A program made the position numbers and the translations under genes. DNA of 64,000 nt from Pseudomonas taiwanensis (GTDB lineage Bacteria > Pseudomonadota > Gammaproteobacteria > Pseudomonadales > Pseudomonadaceae): assembly GCF_013393345.1 (NCBI RefSeq), contig NZ_QJRF01000077.1, forward strand, positions 159,129-223,128, given 5' to 3'. The notes below the pieces were generated by a model. It worked only from the letters and a program-made list of their open reading frames with translations. It was not told where the DNA came from and searched no databases. Shown here in pieces: positions 49,660-57,075 of this stretch (its first letter is position 1; every line of letters begins with the position of its first letter).

Positions 49660-50684
49660 GGCTATGTCTGCGTTAGTTGTTGCAGAGGGTAATAACCAAG
49701 TGATTCCTTCATGCAAATCAATGGGTTGATATCCTTTCCATAACGTTCGAGGAGACGACGCCAGCCCAGGTAATTCGCCAAATACTTGGTCGCCACTCCA
49801 TGGAAGCGTGTCATCCAGCTCTTCAGTCGGCCGTGGTAGGCGTTGACGTTCTGGATGTGGAAGGCCCCGTCCACCCGTCGTTTCTGACGTAGGTTCACGC
49901 GATGGTGGGTAATGCCTTCGGCCTTGGCAAAGCTCTGGTAGATCGCCGCGCTGTCGGTGCACAGCACGGCATCCGAATCGAGCAATGGGCGTAGCACTGC
50001 CCCCACCTGAGCTGCATTGAGCTGTTTCAAGTGGAAATCCGCGTGGTGTCCGCTGCGATCACGCACGACCAGAACGGGAATCTGCTCGGCGGTAAAGCCT
50101 TTGCGCTGCGCCGTGCCGCCGCGCTTGCGGGCCGCGCGCGGTAATTGGCGCTGGCCCTTGAATGACTCGAGGAAAAAGGTCTCGTCGGCTTCGACAATCC
50201 CCGACTCATGCTGGGCGCGGTGTTCAGCAATCAAACGGAGAAAACGATGCCGCCAGCGGAACGCCGTGTTCTTGTCGACCCCGCAGAGCGCGGCCGCCTT
50301 ACGCACCGTCAGGCTGTGAACCACCGTTTCGGCATACAGCCCCCAGCACTCTCGCTGGCGCAAACGCGCCAGCGGCGTGCCGGTCAGGGCATTACAGGTG
50401 CGCCCGCAGGCTCGGCATCGATAACGGGCCAATCCGTGGCTGGAACCCCAGGGACGTAGGTCAGCGCCCGAGCAGTGTGGACACTGCTCGGGCGCTGTCA
50501 GGGCTTCCGTCAACACGTCCTGGGGAAGGGCGAGTTGCGCCTGCAATTGCTCTCGCTGTGCTTGGTTGAGCTGATAGAGGCGGGATAACAAGCTCCTGAA
50601 CTCTGTCGCGCGCATGGCAGACCTCCTCAAAGAGATGCCGTAGCGAAAGTTTAGGTACTAGCAACACTTAACGCAGACATAGCC
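49660..50684 (-). mobile_element. IS1595-family insertion sequence, complete
   Basis: 1025 bp. The terminal inverted repeats are 24 bp (22 identical), starting GGCTATGTCTGCGTTA at the left end (49660) and its complement ending at 50684. Both sides carry the 8-bp direct repeat TTTTCTTT (49652-49659 and 50685-50692), the duplication length known for IS1595 elements. One transposase gene fills it. Ends, repeats and gene are all intact, so the insertion looks recent and possibly still mobile. Confidence 0.95.
49662..50615 (-). CDS. IS1595-family (ISXO2-like) transposase
   Basis: 317 residues. An N-terminal zinc ribbon CPHCSGADLRPWG...YRCRACGRTCN (four cysteines) is followed by a helix-turn-helix TVRKAAALCGVDKNTAFRWRHRFL. 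The DDE-type catalytic domain has Asp in VEADETFF and in CTDSAAIYQSF, with the Asn/His of NVNAYHGRLKSWMTRFHGVAT near the end. ATG 50615 has GAGGAGG 6 nt upstream; an earlier in-frame start adds five residues. The stop lies inside the left terminal repeat. Confidence 0.93.
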   Translation of the reverse strand: MRATEFRSLLSRLYQLNQAQREQLQAQLALPQDVLTEALTAPEQCPHCSGADLRPWGSSHGLARYRCRACGRTCNALTGTPLARLRQRECWGLYAETVVHSLTVRKAAALCGVDKNTAFRWRHRFLRLIAEHRAQHESGIVEADETFFLESFKGQRQLPRAARKRGGTAQRKGFTAEQIPVLVVRDRSGHHADFHLKQLNAAQVGAVLRPLLDSDAVLCTDSAAIYQSFAKAEGITHHRVNLRQKRRVDGAFHIQNVNAYHGRLKSWMTRFHGVATKYLANYLGWRRLLERYGKDINPLICMKESLGYYPLQQLTQT

Positions 50685-50692
50685 TTTTCTTT
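50685..50692. repeat. IS target-site duplication, right
   Basis: TTTTCTTT, identical to 49652-49659. Confidence 0.9.
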
Positions 50693-50716
50693 TGGGTCCT
50701 GCAGAGTCGCTTGCCG

Positions 50717-51859
50717 CTACCAGCTGCCTGCAACCAGGCTATCGCGACCCACTTTGCGAATGTCAGCGGTGCCACTCAGTGCCAATGTCGCATCGAGCTC
50801 CCGCCGGATGATGTCCAGGCATTTGCCCACGCCGGCTTCCCCTTCCGCACCCAGGCCGTAAAGATAACTGCGGCCGATCATGACTCCGCGGGCACCCAGG
50901 GCGCACGCTTTGAAAACGTCTTGTCCGCTGCGCACACCACCATCCATCCAGACTTCAGCACGCGTTGCCACCGCATCCACGATGGAGGGCAGGACACTTA
51001 TGGACGACGGTGCTCCATCCAGCTGGCGGCCACCATGATTGGACACAACCAGGGCGTCGGCGCCACAGTTCACGGCGTATTGAGCATCCTCGACATCAAG
51101 AATTCCCTTGAGCACCAACGGGCCATCCCAAAGGCTACGCACCCACGCGACGTCGGCCCAGGTCACGGTGGGGTCGAACTGGGCGCCGACCCACGCGCGC
51201 ATGGAAGTCTCGTCACTCACACCCTTTGCATGGCCAACGATATTGCCGCAGCTGCGGCGGGATGTACGCAGCATTTCCAGGCACCAGCGCGGTTTGCTAG
51301 CCAGGTTGGCGAAGCGCACCAGAGTGCGCTTGGAATAGGCGCGACCATTGCGTACGTCCTTGTGTCGCTGACCCACCATGGGTAAGTCCAGGGTCAGCGC
51401 CAGCGCCGAGCAACCGGCCGCCTTGGCGCGCCGGATCAACGAGCGGGCGAACTCGCGATCACGCATCAGATAAAGCTGGAACCAGAAGGGTTTGTGAGTG
51501 GCAGCGGCGACGTCCTCGATAGAGCAGACGCTCATGGTGCTCAGCGTGAAGGGCACGCCAAAACGTTCGGCCGCGCGGGCCGCGAGTATCTCGCCGTCGG
51601 CTCTCTGCATGCCAGTCAGACCGGCCGGTGCCAGGGCTACCGGCATGGTGACATCCTCGCCCAGCAGGCGAGTTTTCAGGTTACGCGCGCCAACGTCGAT
51701 CGCAACGCGCTGGCGTAACTTGATGCGTTGGAGGTCCGCCTCGTTGGCGCGGTAGGTCCCTTCGCTGTATGAACCGGCGTCCACCAGGTCATAGAACATT
51801 CGCGGCACGCGACGGCTGGCAAGTCGCTGCAGGTCTTCGATGGTTGCAACTATGGTCAA
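50717..51859 (-). CDS. FMN-dependent alpha-hydroxyacid dehydrogenase (LldD-like)
   Basis: 380 residues, the usual length for L-lactate/2-hydroxyacid dehydrogenases. RRVPRMFYDLVDAGSYSEGTYRANEADL is at the N-terminus, then PVALAPAGLTGMQRADGE, WFQLYLMRDRE, LVLKGILDVEDAQYAVNCGADALVVSNHGGRQLDGAPSSI with the active-site His-Gly-Gly-Arg, and WMDGGVRSGQDVFKA. It oxidises a 2-hydroxyacid to the 2-keto acid with FMN. The start is TTG 51859, preceded 7 nt by GAGGG; the upstream frame to 51985 runs through the neighbouring terminator. Isolated between the IS and the DUF1329 terminator. Confidence 0.9.
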   Translation of the reverse strand: MTIVATIEDLQRLASRRVPRMFYDLVDAGSYSEGTYRANEADLQRIKLRQRVAIDVGARNLKTRLLGEDVTMPVALAPAGLTGMQRADGEILAARAAERFGVPFTLSTMSVCSIEDVAAATHKPFWFQLYLMRDREFARSLIRRAKAAGCSALALTLDLPMVGQRHKDVRNGRAYSKRTLVRFANLASKPRWCLEMLRTSRRSCGNIVGHAKGVSDETSMRAWVGAQFDPTVTWADVAWVRSLWDGPLVLKGILDVEDAQYAVNCGADALVVSNHGGRQLDGAPSSISVLPSIVDAVATRAEVWMDGGVRSGQDVFKACALGARGVMIGRSYLYGLGAEGEAGVGKCLDIIRRELDATLALSGTADIRKVGRDSLVAGSW

Positions 51860-51908
51860 GGTGTCGCCCTCGGATTCAACGCCGGCGCGGGGCGCGGCGC
51901 TCGGGAAG

Positions 51909-51946
51909 GAAAAAAGTGTGCCTGCCGGCTGGATTGCGCCGGCAGG
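51909..51946 (-). terminator. Rho-independent terminator of the DUF1329 gene
   Basis: Arms CCTGCCGGC and GCCGGCAGG (9 bp) with an 8-nt loop; on the minus strand it is followed by CACACTTTTTT. It starts 49 bp after the DUF1329 stop. Confidence 0.85.
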
Positions 51947-51994
51947 ATGGCCCGGGCCACCGATCTGAGAAGGGCCCGGACCCACACCAAGAAC

Positions 51995-53374
51995 TCAGCG
52001 GATGCCGGTTCCGGCCAGGGAGCCGGGGGAGAAGAAGGTCGTGGGGTAGCGCGCGACCCGGTAGAAGCCGGTGGACTTCTCCGCGCCCATGCGCGCGCCA
52101 TGGGTGTATACGCGCTTGGTCAGGTCGTAGAGGACGTTGGGCGCAGTGCGGTACTGCGGCTTGTCATACTCCTGGAATCCCGGGTAGTAGGTGACCTTCT
52201 GGATGGTCCCGGTGTTGTCGAAAGCGTTGTAGACAGCCACCGACCAGCTGTCCTCGTCCAGATAGAAGGTCTTGGTCTTCTGTACGTGTCGTTCCCCCGG
52301 CTTGAGGTTGGCTTCCACCACCCACACCCGGCGCAACTCGAACCTCAGGTAATCCGGGTTGACGTGATTCGGGGTATTCACCACCTCGCTCGGCGCGGCA
52401 TTGAACTTGTAGGCGTTCGCCGGAATGTACATTTCCCGCTTGCCCTTCAGCACGAAGTCGAACTTGTCCATCTTGCCGTCGAAGCCGCTGATCTCATCGA
52501 ACAGCAGCACGCCGCCGGAACTGGTGGAGACGGTGTCGTACTTGAACTCGGGCGACAGCCGGACCCGGCGCTGTCCCGGCACGTAGGACCAGGCCATGGG
52601 ATCACGGATCTCAGTGTCGAGGAAGTTGTGCCGGAGTTGCTTGACCCCGGCGCTGGAAGCGGGCGCCACGGTGGTGGAGATCAAGGTCCAGTAGGGCTGC
52701 TCGTCCGGCACCGCCTCCCGCTCGTTGTCCCAATATGGTTTGCTCTGCTCGACCCGGTTGATGGAGGTGAGGGTAACGTTGCCCGCCGCATCCACTAGCC
52801 AGTTTTCCTGGTCGCCCTTCACATAGGGTGCATCCACCCGCACCGACTGGTTCCACATGGCCTCGTAGCCGTTCTTTGGGATCGGGAAGGGAATCTGCGC
52901 ATGGGCATTCACCAATCCCGGCGCCCCGCCCACCAACTTGGGATTTCGGACGTTCTTGATGGTGTTCTCGTACACCCATTGCGGGTAGCAGGCCGTACGA
53001 TGGCTGGGGTAGACGTCGATGCGAAAGGTCTCGGGATAGCGCTGGAATAGTTCCTTCGTGCCCGCGTCCAGCTTGTCGGCGTATTGCTCCAGGTTGTCCT
53101 TGGTGATCTTCAGGATCGGCTGCTCGTTGGCGAAAGGATCCAACCAGGGGCCACCGCCGGACTCGCCCTTCTTCGGCTGGTAGCCCGCAGGAGGGGTACA
53201 GAGGCCTCCATCCCAGCGGGGGATACTGCCATCTGCGTTGCCCGCCACCTCGGCACCCAGCGGTGTGAGGGTGGAGCCCAGCTGGCTGATTTCCTGTTCC
53301 GAGGGTGTCGCGTAGACCTGCATCGCGACCCAGAATCCCAGTGTCGCCAGTGTCATGCACTCAAGCTTTTTCAT
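51995..53374 (-). CDS. DUF1329 envelope protein (LolA/LolB-fold, lipid handling)
   Basis: 459 residues with a signal peptide (MKKLECMTLATLGFWVAMQVYA). The mature part starts with TPSEQEISQLGSTLTPLGAEVAGNADGSIPRWDGGLCTPPAGY, the DUF1329 signature, and contains YVPGQRRVRLSPEFKYDTVSTSSGGVLLFDEISGFDG and LRRVWVVEANLKPGERH. DUF1329 proteins are periplasmic/outer-membrane partners of DUF1302 porin-like proteins and usually accompany RND-type lipid exporters. GGAG lies 7 nt before ATG 53374. Cotranscribed with the DUF1302 gene (28-nt gap). No RND pump is nearby. Confidence 0.88.
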   Translation of the reverse strand: MKKLECMTLATLGFWVAMQVYATPSEQEISQLGSTLTPLGAEVAGNADGSIPRWDGGLCTPPAGYQPKKGESGGGPWLDPFANEQPILKITKDNLEQYADKLDAGTKELFQRYPETFRIDVYPSHRTACYPQWVYENTIKNVRNPKLVGGAPGLVNAHAQIPFPIPKNGYEAMWNQSVRVDAPYVKGDQENWLVDAAGNVTLTSINRVEQSKPYWDNEREAVPDEQPYWTLISTTVAPASSAGVKQLRHNFLDTEIRDPMAWSYVPGQRRVRLSPEFKYDTVSTSSGGVLLFDEISGFDGKMDKFDFVLKGKREMYIPANAYKFNAAPSEVVNTPNHVNPDYLRFELRRVWVVEANLKPGERHVQKTKTFYLDEDSWSVAVYNAFDNTGTIQKVTYYPGFQEYDKPQYRTAPNVLYDLTKRVYTHGARMGAEKSTGFYRVARYPTTFFSPGSLAGTGIR

Positions 53375-53402
53375 TGTTGTTCTCCCGGATTGTCGCTGCG
53401 GA

Positions 53403-55070
53403 TCAGAAGGTCGTCTTGTAGGTGAAGGACAGACGTCCATGGTCGTTCTGCACTGCCGCCCCGCTGGTGAAGTCGGTAGTCACGGTGCCGTCGGCGCGGG
53501 TGTCGTAACGGGCGTAGGAGTCGATGTAGCTGAGGCTGAAGGTATGGGCGCTGCGGTATGTACCACTGACGCCCACCGTCCAGCTGTAGGAACCTTCATT
53601 GGTGCCACCGAGGGTCGGACTATTGCCTTCGAGGCCCCAGGCCAGGTTGACCGGCATCGAAAGGTTCCACCCCGGCAGCACCTGCGGCCACTCCGGCGTG
53701 AAGCGCAGCTGCATGCCCCATGCGTCGCGAGTGGCGCAGTGCTTGGTGTACGCGGAGGTACAGCCACGGCCTTCTGCATTGAAGCGGTTCTGCGGGTCGT
53801 CGGTGATCTTGTCCAGGCGGTTGTAGGTAACCTCTCCCTGGAAAGTGCCACCTTCCCAGAGAGCCGTCTTCGGCAGCAGGTAGACTGCGTTCACCAAGGC
53901 ATGCCAGGAATTTCCCCGTGCACCTTCGGCGGCTTCGAAGCTGGGATCCACACCAGCAACAGTCCGAACGGGGTATCCGGACCGGGACACCAGGGCGGTG
54001 TTTTTGCGGTAGGACAACTCGGTGGCCACGCTCATCTGGGCGATGTTGCGGGACAGGCTAAGCCCCCAGAGTTCCGTATCCCGCGCATAGGCCAAGCGCA
54101 CTGCGCGCGGTGTACGGCCTTCGATTTGCGTGAAACTCCAAGGCAACTTTTCGTTGAACTTGCGGTAGTAGAGGCCCAGCGTGCCGCCCAGTGCCATAGG
54201 GCTCCAACGCAAGTTCAGGCCGTACTCGCCGTGGTTGCTGCCGGGCTCCAGGTCATCGCCATTGACCAAGGCAGGTGGCGAAGCGAGGTCCGAGCGCGAG
54301 CCGTCGGAGTTCGCGTAGAAGGTGCCGCCCGGAACCAGTCGGAAAGGTTTCCAGTCCAGCAGGTACTGCATGCCCAGGGACAGCTCGTTGCTCAGACTGA
54401 GGTCAGCCGACAGCTGATTGATTGGCAGAAACAGCTCCTTGGCCTCAGTGCCGGGGCTGGACGCGGATTTAATGGTGTCCACCGGCCCCTGCGAGTAGGC
54501 GATGCTGTTGCCCAAGGTGAACAGCGACTCGCCCCAGTAGACATTGTGTTTGCCCGCCTTGGCGCCCACGCCCACTTCTCCCAGTTGGAAGTTGGAGAAA
54601 ACGAAGGCGTCCAGCAGCTCGCCTGAGGGCCCCGCCATGTATCGGGTGGCGTAGCCGTTGTAGTGATCATTGATGTAGTTGCCGCTGTTCACCAGCGCTG
54701 AGTTGGGCTCGGCCTTGCCCTGGTAGGCCTGGTCATACCAGCCGGCTGCGCTCAGACGGAACCCATGGCTACCCTGGTACACAGCGTCCAGCTCGCTGAG
54801 CAGATCGAAGCGGTTGGTCACCAGGTCGCCGCGATCGAACTTGTTCTCGGTGTCGTCAAAGGCCGGCGAGCGCAGGAAGTCCTTGTTCTGATGCTCCATG
54901 CGCCACGCGGCGTTGTAGCGGATGGTGTTGTCGACGCGGACTTCCCAGTCGTCACTCTCCAGGTCGAGCAGCATCGCACCGGCATCTTGCGAAATGGCCA
55001 GTGCGAGTAGCCAGATGGAGGCCGACAAGCGGGCGGTGATGGGTGCGGCTCTTGTATTTATTGTGGCCAT
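53403..55070 (-). CDS. DUF1302 outer-membrane beta-barrel protein
   Basis: 555 residues with a signal peptide (to about residue 31), then LLDLESDDWEVRVDNTIRYNAAWRME, the DUF1302 start, and a series of alternating amphipathic strands ending in the aromatic C-terminus NDHGRLSFTYKTTF, a barrel-assembly signal with terminal Phe. The family is predicted to form outer-membrane channels for hydrophobic compounds and is nearly always paired with DUF1329. First gene of the pair. It could admit or export the lipophilic substrate of the cluster. Family function is not firmly established. Confidence 0.9.
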   Translation of the reverse strand: MATINTRAAPITARLSASIWLLALAISQDAGAMLLDLESDDWEVRVDNTIRYNAAWRMEHQNKDFLRSPAFDDTENKFDRGDLVTNRFDLLSELDAVYQGSHGFRLSAAGWYDQAYQGKAEPNSALVNSGNYINDHYNGYATRYMAGPSGELLDAFVFSNFQLGEVGVGAKAGKHNVYWGESLFTLGNSIAYSQGPVDTIKSASSPGTEAKELFLPINQLSADLSLSNELSLGMQYLLDWKPFRLVPGGTFYANSDGSRSDLASPPALVNGDDLEPGSNHGEYGLNLRWSPMALGGTLGLYYRKFNEKLPWSFTQIEGRTPRAVRLAYARDTELWGLSLSRNIAQMSVATELSYRKNTALVSRSGYPVRTVAGVDPSFEAAEGARGNSWHALVNAVYLLPKTALWEGGTFQGEVTYNRLDKITDDPQNRFNAEGRGCTSAYTKHCATRDAWGMQLRFTPEWPQVLPGWNLSMPVNLAWGLEGNSPTLGGTNEGSYSWTVGVSGTYRSAHTFSLSYIDSYARYDTRADGTVTTDFTSGAAVQNDHGRLSFTYKTTF

Positions 55071-55148
55071 TAAACCTTGCTCCAGAGGTCTTTCTTCAGG
55101 GTGAGCGGGGTCCTCCAGGCCGAGCCTGGAAGCCTTATTCCGCGGGAT

Positions 55149-56174
55149 TCAGTTAGGGTCGGTCAGTCGCCGGTAACCGGCGGCGATCAGTTCCTGGTAC
55201 TTGGTCAGATAGTCATGGGGGTACTGCGCAGGTGGCGCGCCCAGCTCGGCAAGGGTCGCCAGGTGCCCCGGCTCCAGTTGGAAGTCGAGGCAGCCGAGGT
55301 TGTCCTCCAGTTGCGCGAGGGTGCGCACCCCCAGCAGCGGTATCACACCCGGCTGGGCCCGAAGCCAGTTAAGCGCCACCTGCGAAGGGCTGCGGCCGAT
55401 CGCTTGAGCCACCTGACCCACCGCCTCGGCAATGGCCAGGCTGCGCTCGTCCAGGGTCTTGAGCCCAGCCACGTCCAGGCGCTTGGCCTCACCGGCGTCC
55501 TTGCCGGCGCTGTACTTACCGCTGAGGATGCCACTGGCCAGGGGTGACCAGGCGGCCAGGCTCAACCCAAAGTGCCGACACATAGGCAGTAGGTCATGCT
55601 CTACGCTTCGTTCCAGCAGGTTGTACTCCGCCTGCAGTGCGGCGAAGGAAGTCCAACCCTGAAGCCGCGCCTGAGTATTTGCACTGGCCACCACCCACGC
55701 CGGCGCATTGGAGATGCCGGTGTAAAGCACCTTGCCCTGACGCACCAGATCATCCAGAGCGCGCAGAGTTTCCTCCAGCGGTGTGGCGCTGTCCCAGGCG
55801 TGAACCCAAAGCAGATCGATGTAGTCGGTGCCGAGCCGCTGCAGACTCGCCTCGACCGAGCGGCGCAGGCTCTTGCGGTGGTTGCCGCCCGCATTGGGAT
55901 TGCCGCCACCGGGATAGGCGAGGGAGTACTTGGTGGCCAGTACCATCTCCTCGCGACAGCTTTGGATCAGGCTGCCCACTACTTCCTCGGACCTGCCGCC
56001 GGCATAGACCTCATTGGCGGTATCGATGAAATTGCCGCCGCTTTCGCGGAAGCGCGCGAAGATCCGGGCTGCCTCGCCCTCCTCCGCCCCCCAGCCCTGG
56101 GTACCGAAGGTCATAGTGCCGAGACAAAGCTCCGAGACACGCAACCCCGTGTTGCCGAGTATCTTGTAACGCAT
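55149..56174 (-). CDS. Aldo/keto reductase
   Basis: 341 residues of the AKR superfamily: RYKILGNTGLRVSELCLGTMTFGTQGWG, NFIDTANEVYAGGRSEEVVG (catalytic Asp and Tyr), VLATKYSLAYPG (Lys), YIDLLWVHAWD (His), and the NADPH-binding RSPSQVALNWLRAQPGVIPLLGVRTLAQLEDNLG. It reduces aldehydes or ketones with NADPH. ATG 56174 is preferred over a TTG at 56180. Operator site 12 lies 13 bp upstream. It could act on aldehydes made by the LuxC/LuxE pair upstream on the same strand; this is inference. Confidence 0.9.
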   Translation of the reverse strand: MRYKILGNTGLRVSELCLGTMTFGTQGWGAEEGEAARIFARFRESGGNFIDTANEVYAGGRSEEVVGSLIQSCREEMVLATKYSLAYPGGGNPNAGGNHRKSLRRSVEASLQRLGTDYIDLLWVHAWDSATPLEETLRALDDLVRQGKVLYTGISNAPAWVVASANTQARLQGWTSFAALQAEYNLLERSVEHDLLPMCRHFGLSLAAWSPLASGILSGKYSAGKDAGEAKRLDVAGLKTLDERSLAIAEAVGQVAQAIGRSPSQVALNWLRAQPGVIPLLGVRTLAQLEDNLGCLDFQLEPGHLATLAELGAPPAQYPHDYLTKYQELIAAGYRRLTDPN

Positions 56175-56186
56175 GATCAACCCCCA

Positions 56187-56209
56187 ATAACTGACTCTTT
56201 GTTATTTCA
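56187..56209. promoter_or_regulatory. Recurrent 23-bp operator, site 12
   Basis: Left half ATAACTGAC (perfect), spacer TCTTT, right half GTTATTTCA (weak). It lies in the 93-bp gap between the SDR stop and the aldo/keto reductase start, 13 bp from the ATG. Confidence 0.5.
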
Positions 56210-56267
56210 ATGGACATGCTAGCACCGCTTCGCCGGGTCGGGTTGAGCGGATGCACCCGCCGTCAAC

Positions 56268-57056
56268 TCAGTAGTGCGCCAGCAATCCTCCATCCACAGC
56301 CAGCACCTGGCCGGTAACAAATGAAGCCGCGGGGGACGCCAGGAATACTGCTGCACCGGAGATTTCCTCGGGTCGCCCCCAGCGGCCCAGGGAACTGCGT
56401 CTGGCAATCCACGCCTGGCTCTCCGGACTAGCTGACAGAGGCTGGTTGGTCTCAGTGGCAAAGGGCCCGGGTGCTATGGCGTTGACCGTGATTCCATGGC
56501 TGCCGAGCTCTGCCGCCAGCGCACGAGTCAAGGCAACCAGGCCGCCCTTGGCAGCGATGTAGGCGGCATCCCTTGCCGAAGCGAGGAAGGCCGAGACCGA
56601 GGCCAGGTTGATAATCCTTCCGCCGCCCTGCTCCATCATGGGTACTGCCACCAGCCTGCTCAGCCCAAAAGCCGCTACCAAGTGGTTGTCGAGCATGGCG
56701 CGCAAAGCCTGGCTATCCAGCTCGAACAACGAACGGCGATCACGCCGGCCGACGTTGTTGACCAATATGTCCAGCCGCCCGTGCTCACCAAGGATGCGCT
56801 GCACGCTGATGTCGGCGGCCGCTTCGTCCTCCACGTCGAAGGGCAAGGCACAAGCCTGTAGCCCGCTGTCGACCAGTCGCGCGCAAGCCGCCTCCAATTG
56901 CTTCGGATCACGGCCGTTGAGCCATACCCTTGCACCGGCCTGGGCCAGCCCCTTCGCCATCTCGAAGCCCAGCCCTCGCCCGGCCCCGGTGACCAGGGCC
57001 ACCTGGCCGGCCAGGGACAGGCCGGGGAATCCGCACTGCATCTGTTCGCTGCTCAT
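56268..57056 (-). CDS. Short-chain dehydrogenase/reductase (with LuxC/LuxE pair)
   Basis: 262 residues: TGAGRGLGFEMAKGLAQAGARVWLNGRD near residue 22, NNVGRRDRRS (Asn-Asn-Val-Gly variant), Ser in NLASVSAFL, YIAAK and LAVDGGLLAHY. It resembles gluconate 5-dehydrogenase-like SDRs. ATG 57056 has GGAG 8 nt upstream; the frame to 57317 overlaps the LuxC-like gene. Third gene of the LuxE-LuxC-SDR operon (19-nt gap); it may interconvert the aldehyde/alcohol product or a precursor. Confidence 0.88.
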   Translation of the reverse strand: MSSEQMQCGFPGLSLAGQVALVTGAGRGLGFEMAKGLAQAGARVWLNGRDPKQLEAACARLVDSGLQACALPFDVEDEAAADISVQRILGEHGRLDILVNNVGRRDRRSLFELDSQALRAMLDNHLVAAFGLSRLVAVPMMEQGGGRIINLASVSAFLASARDAAYIAAKGGLVALTRALAAELGSHGITVNAIAPGPFATETNQPLSASPESQAWIARRSSLGRWGRPEEISGAAVFLASPAASFVTGQVLAVDGGLLAHY

Positions 57057-57075
57057 CCACCCCGCTCCCTTCGAC

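Noticed and set aside
49660-50684. The IS as part of a larger composite transposon carrying the catabolic genes
   Set aside because: Only one copy of the element occurs in the window and it has its own 8-bp target duplication, which fits a single simple insertion.
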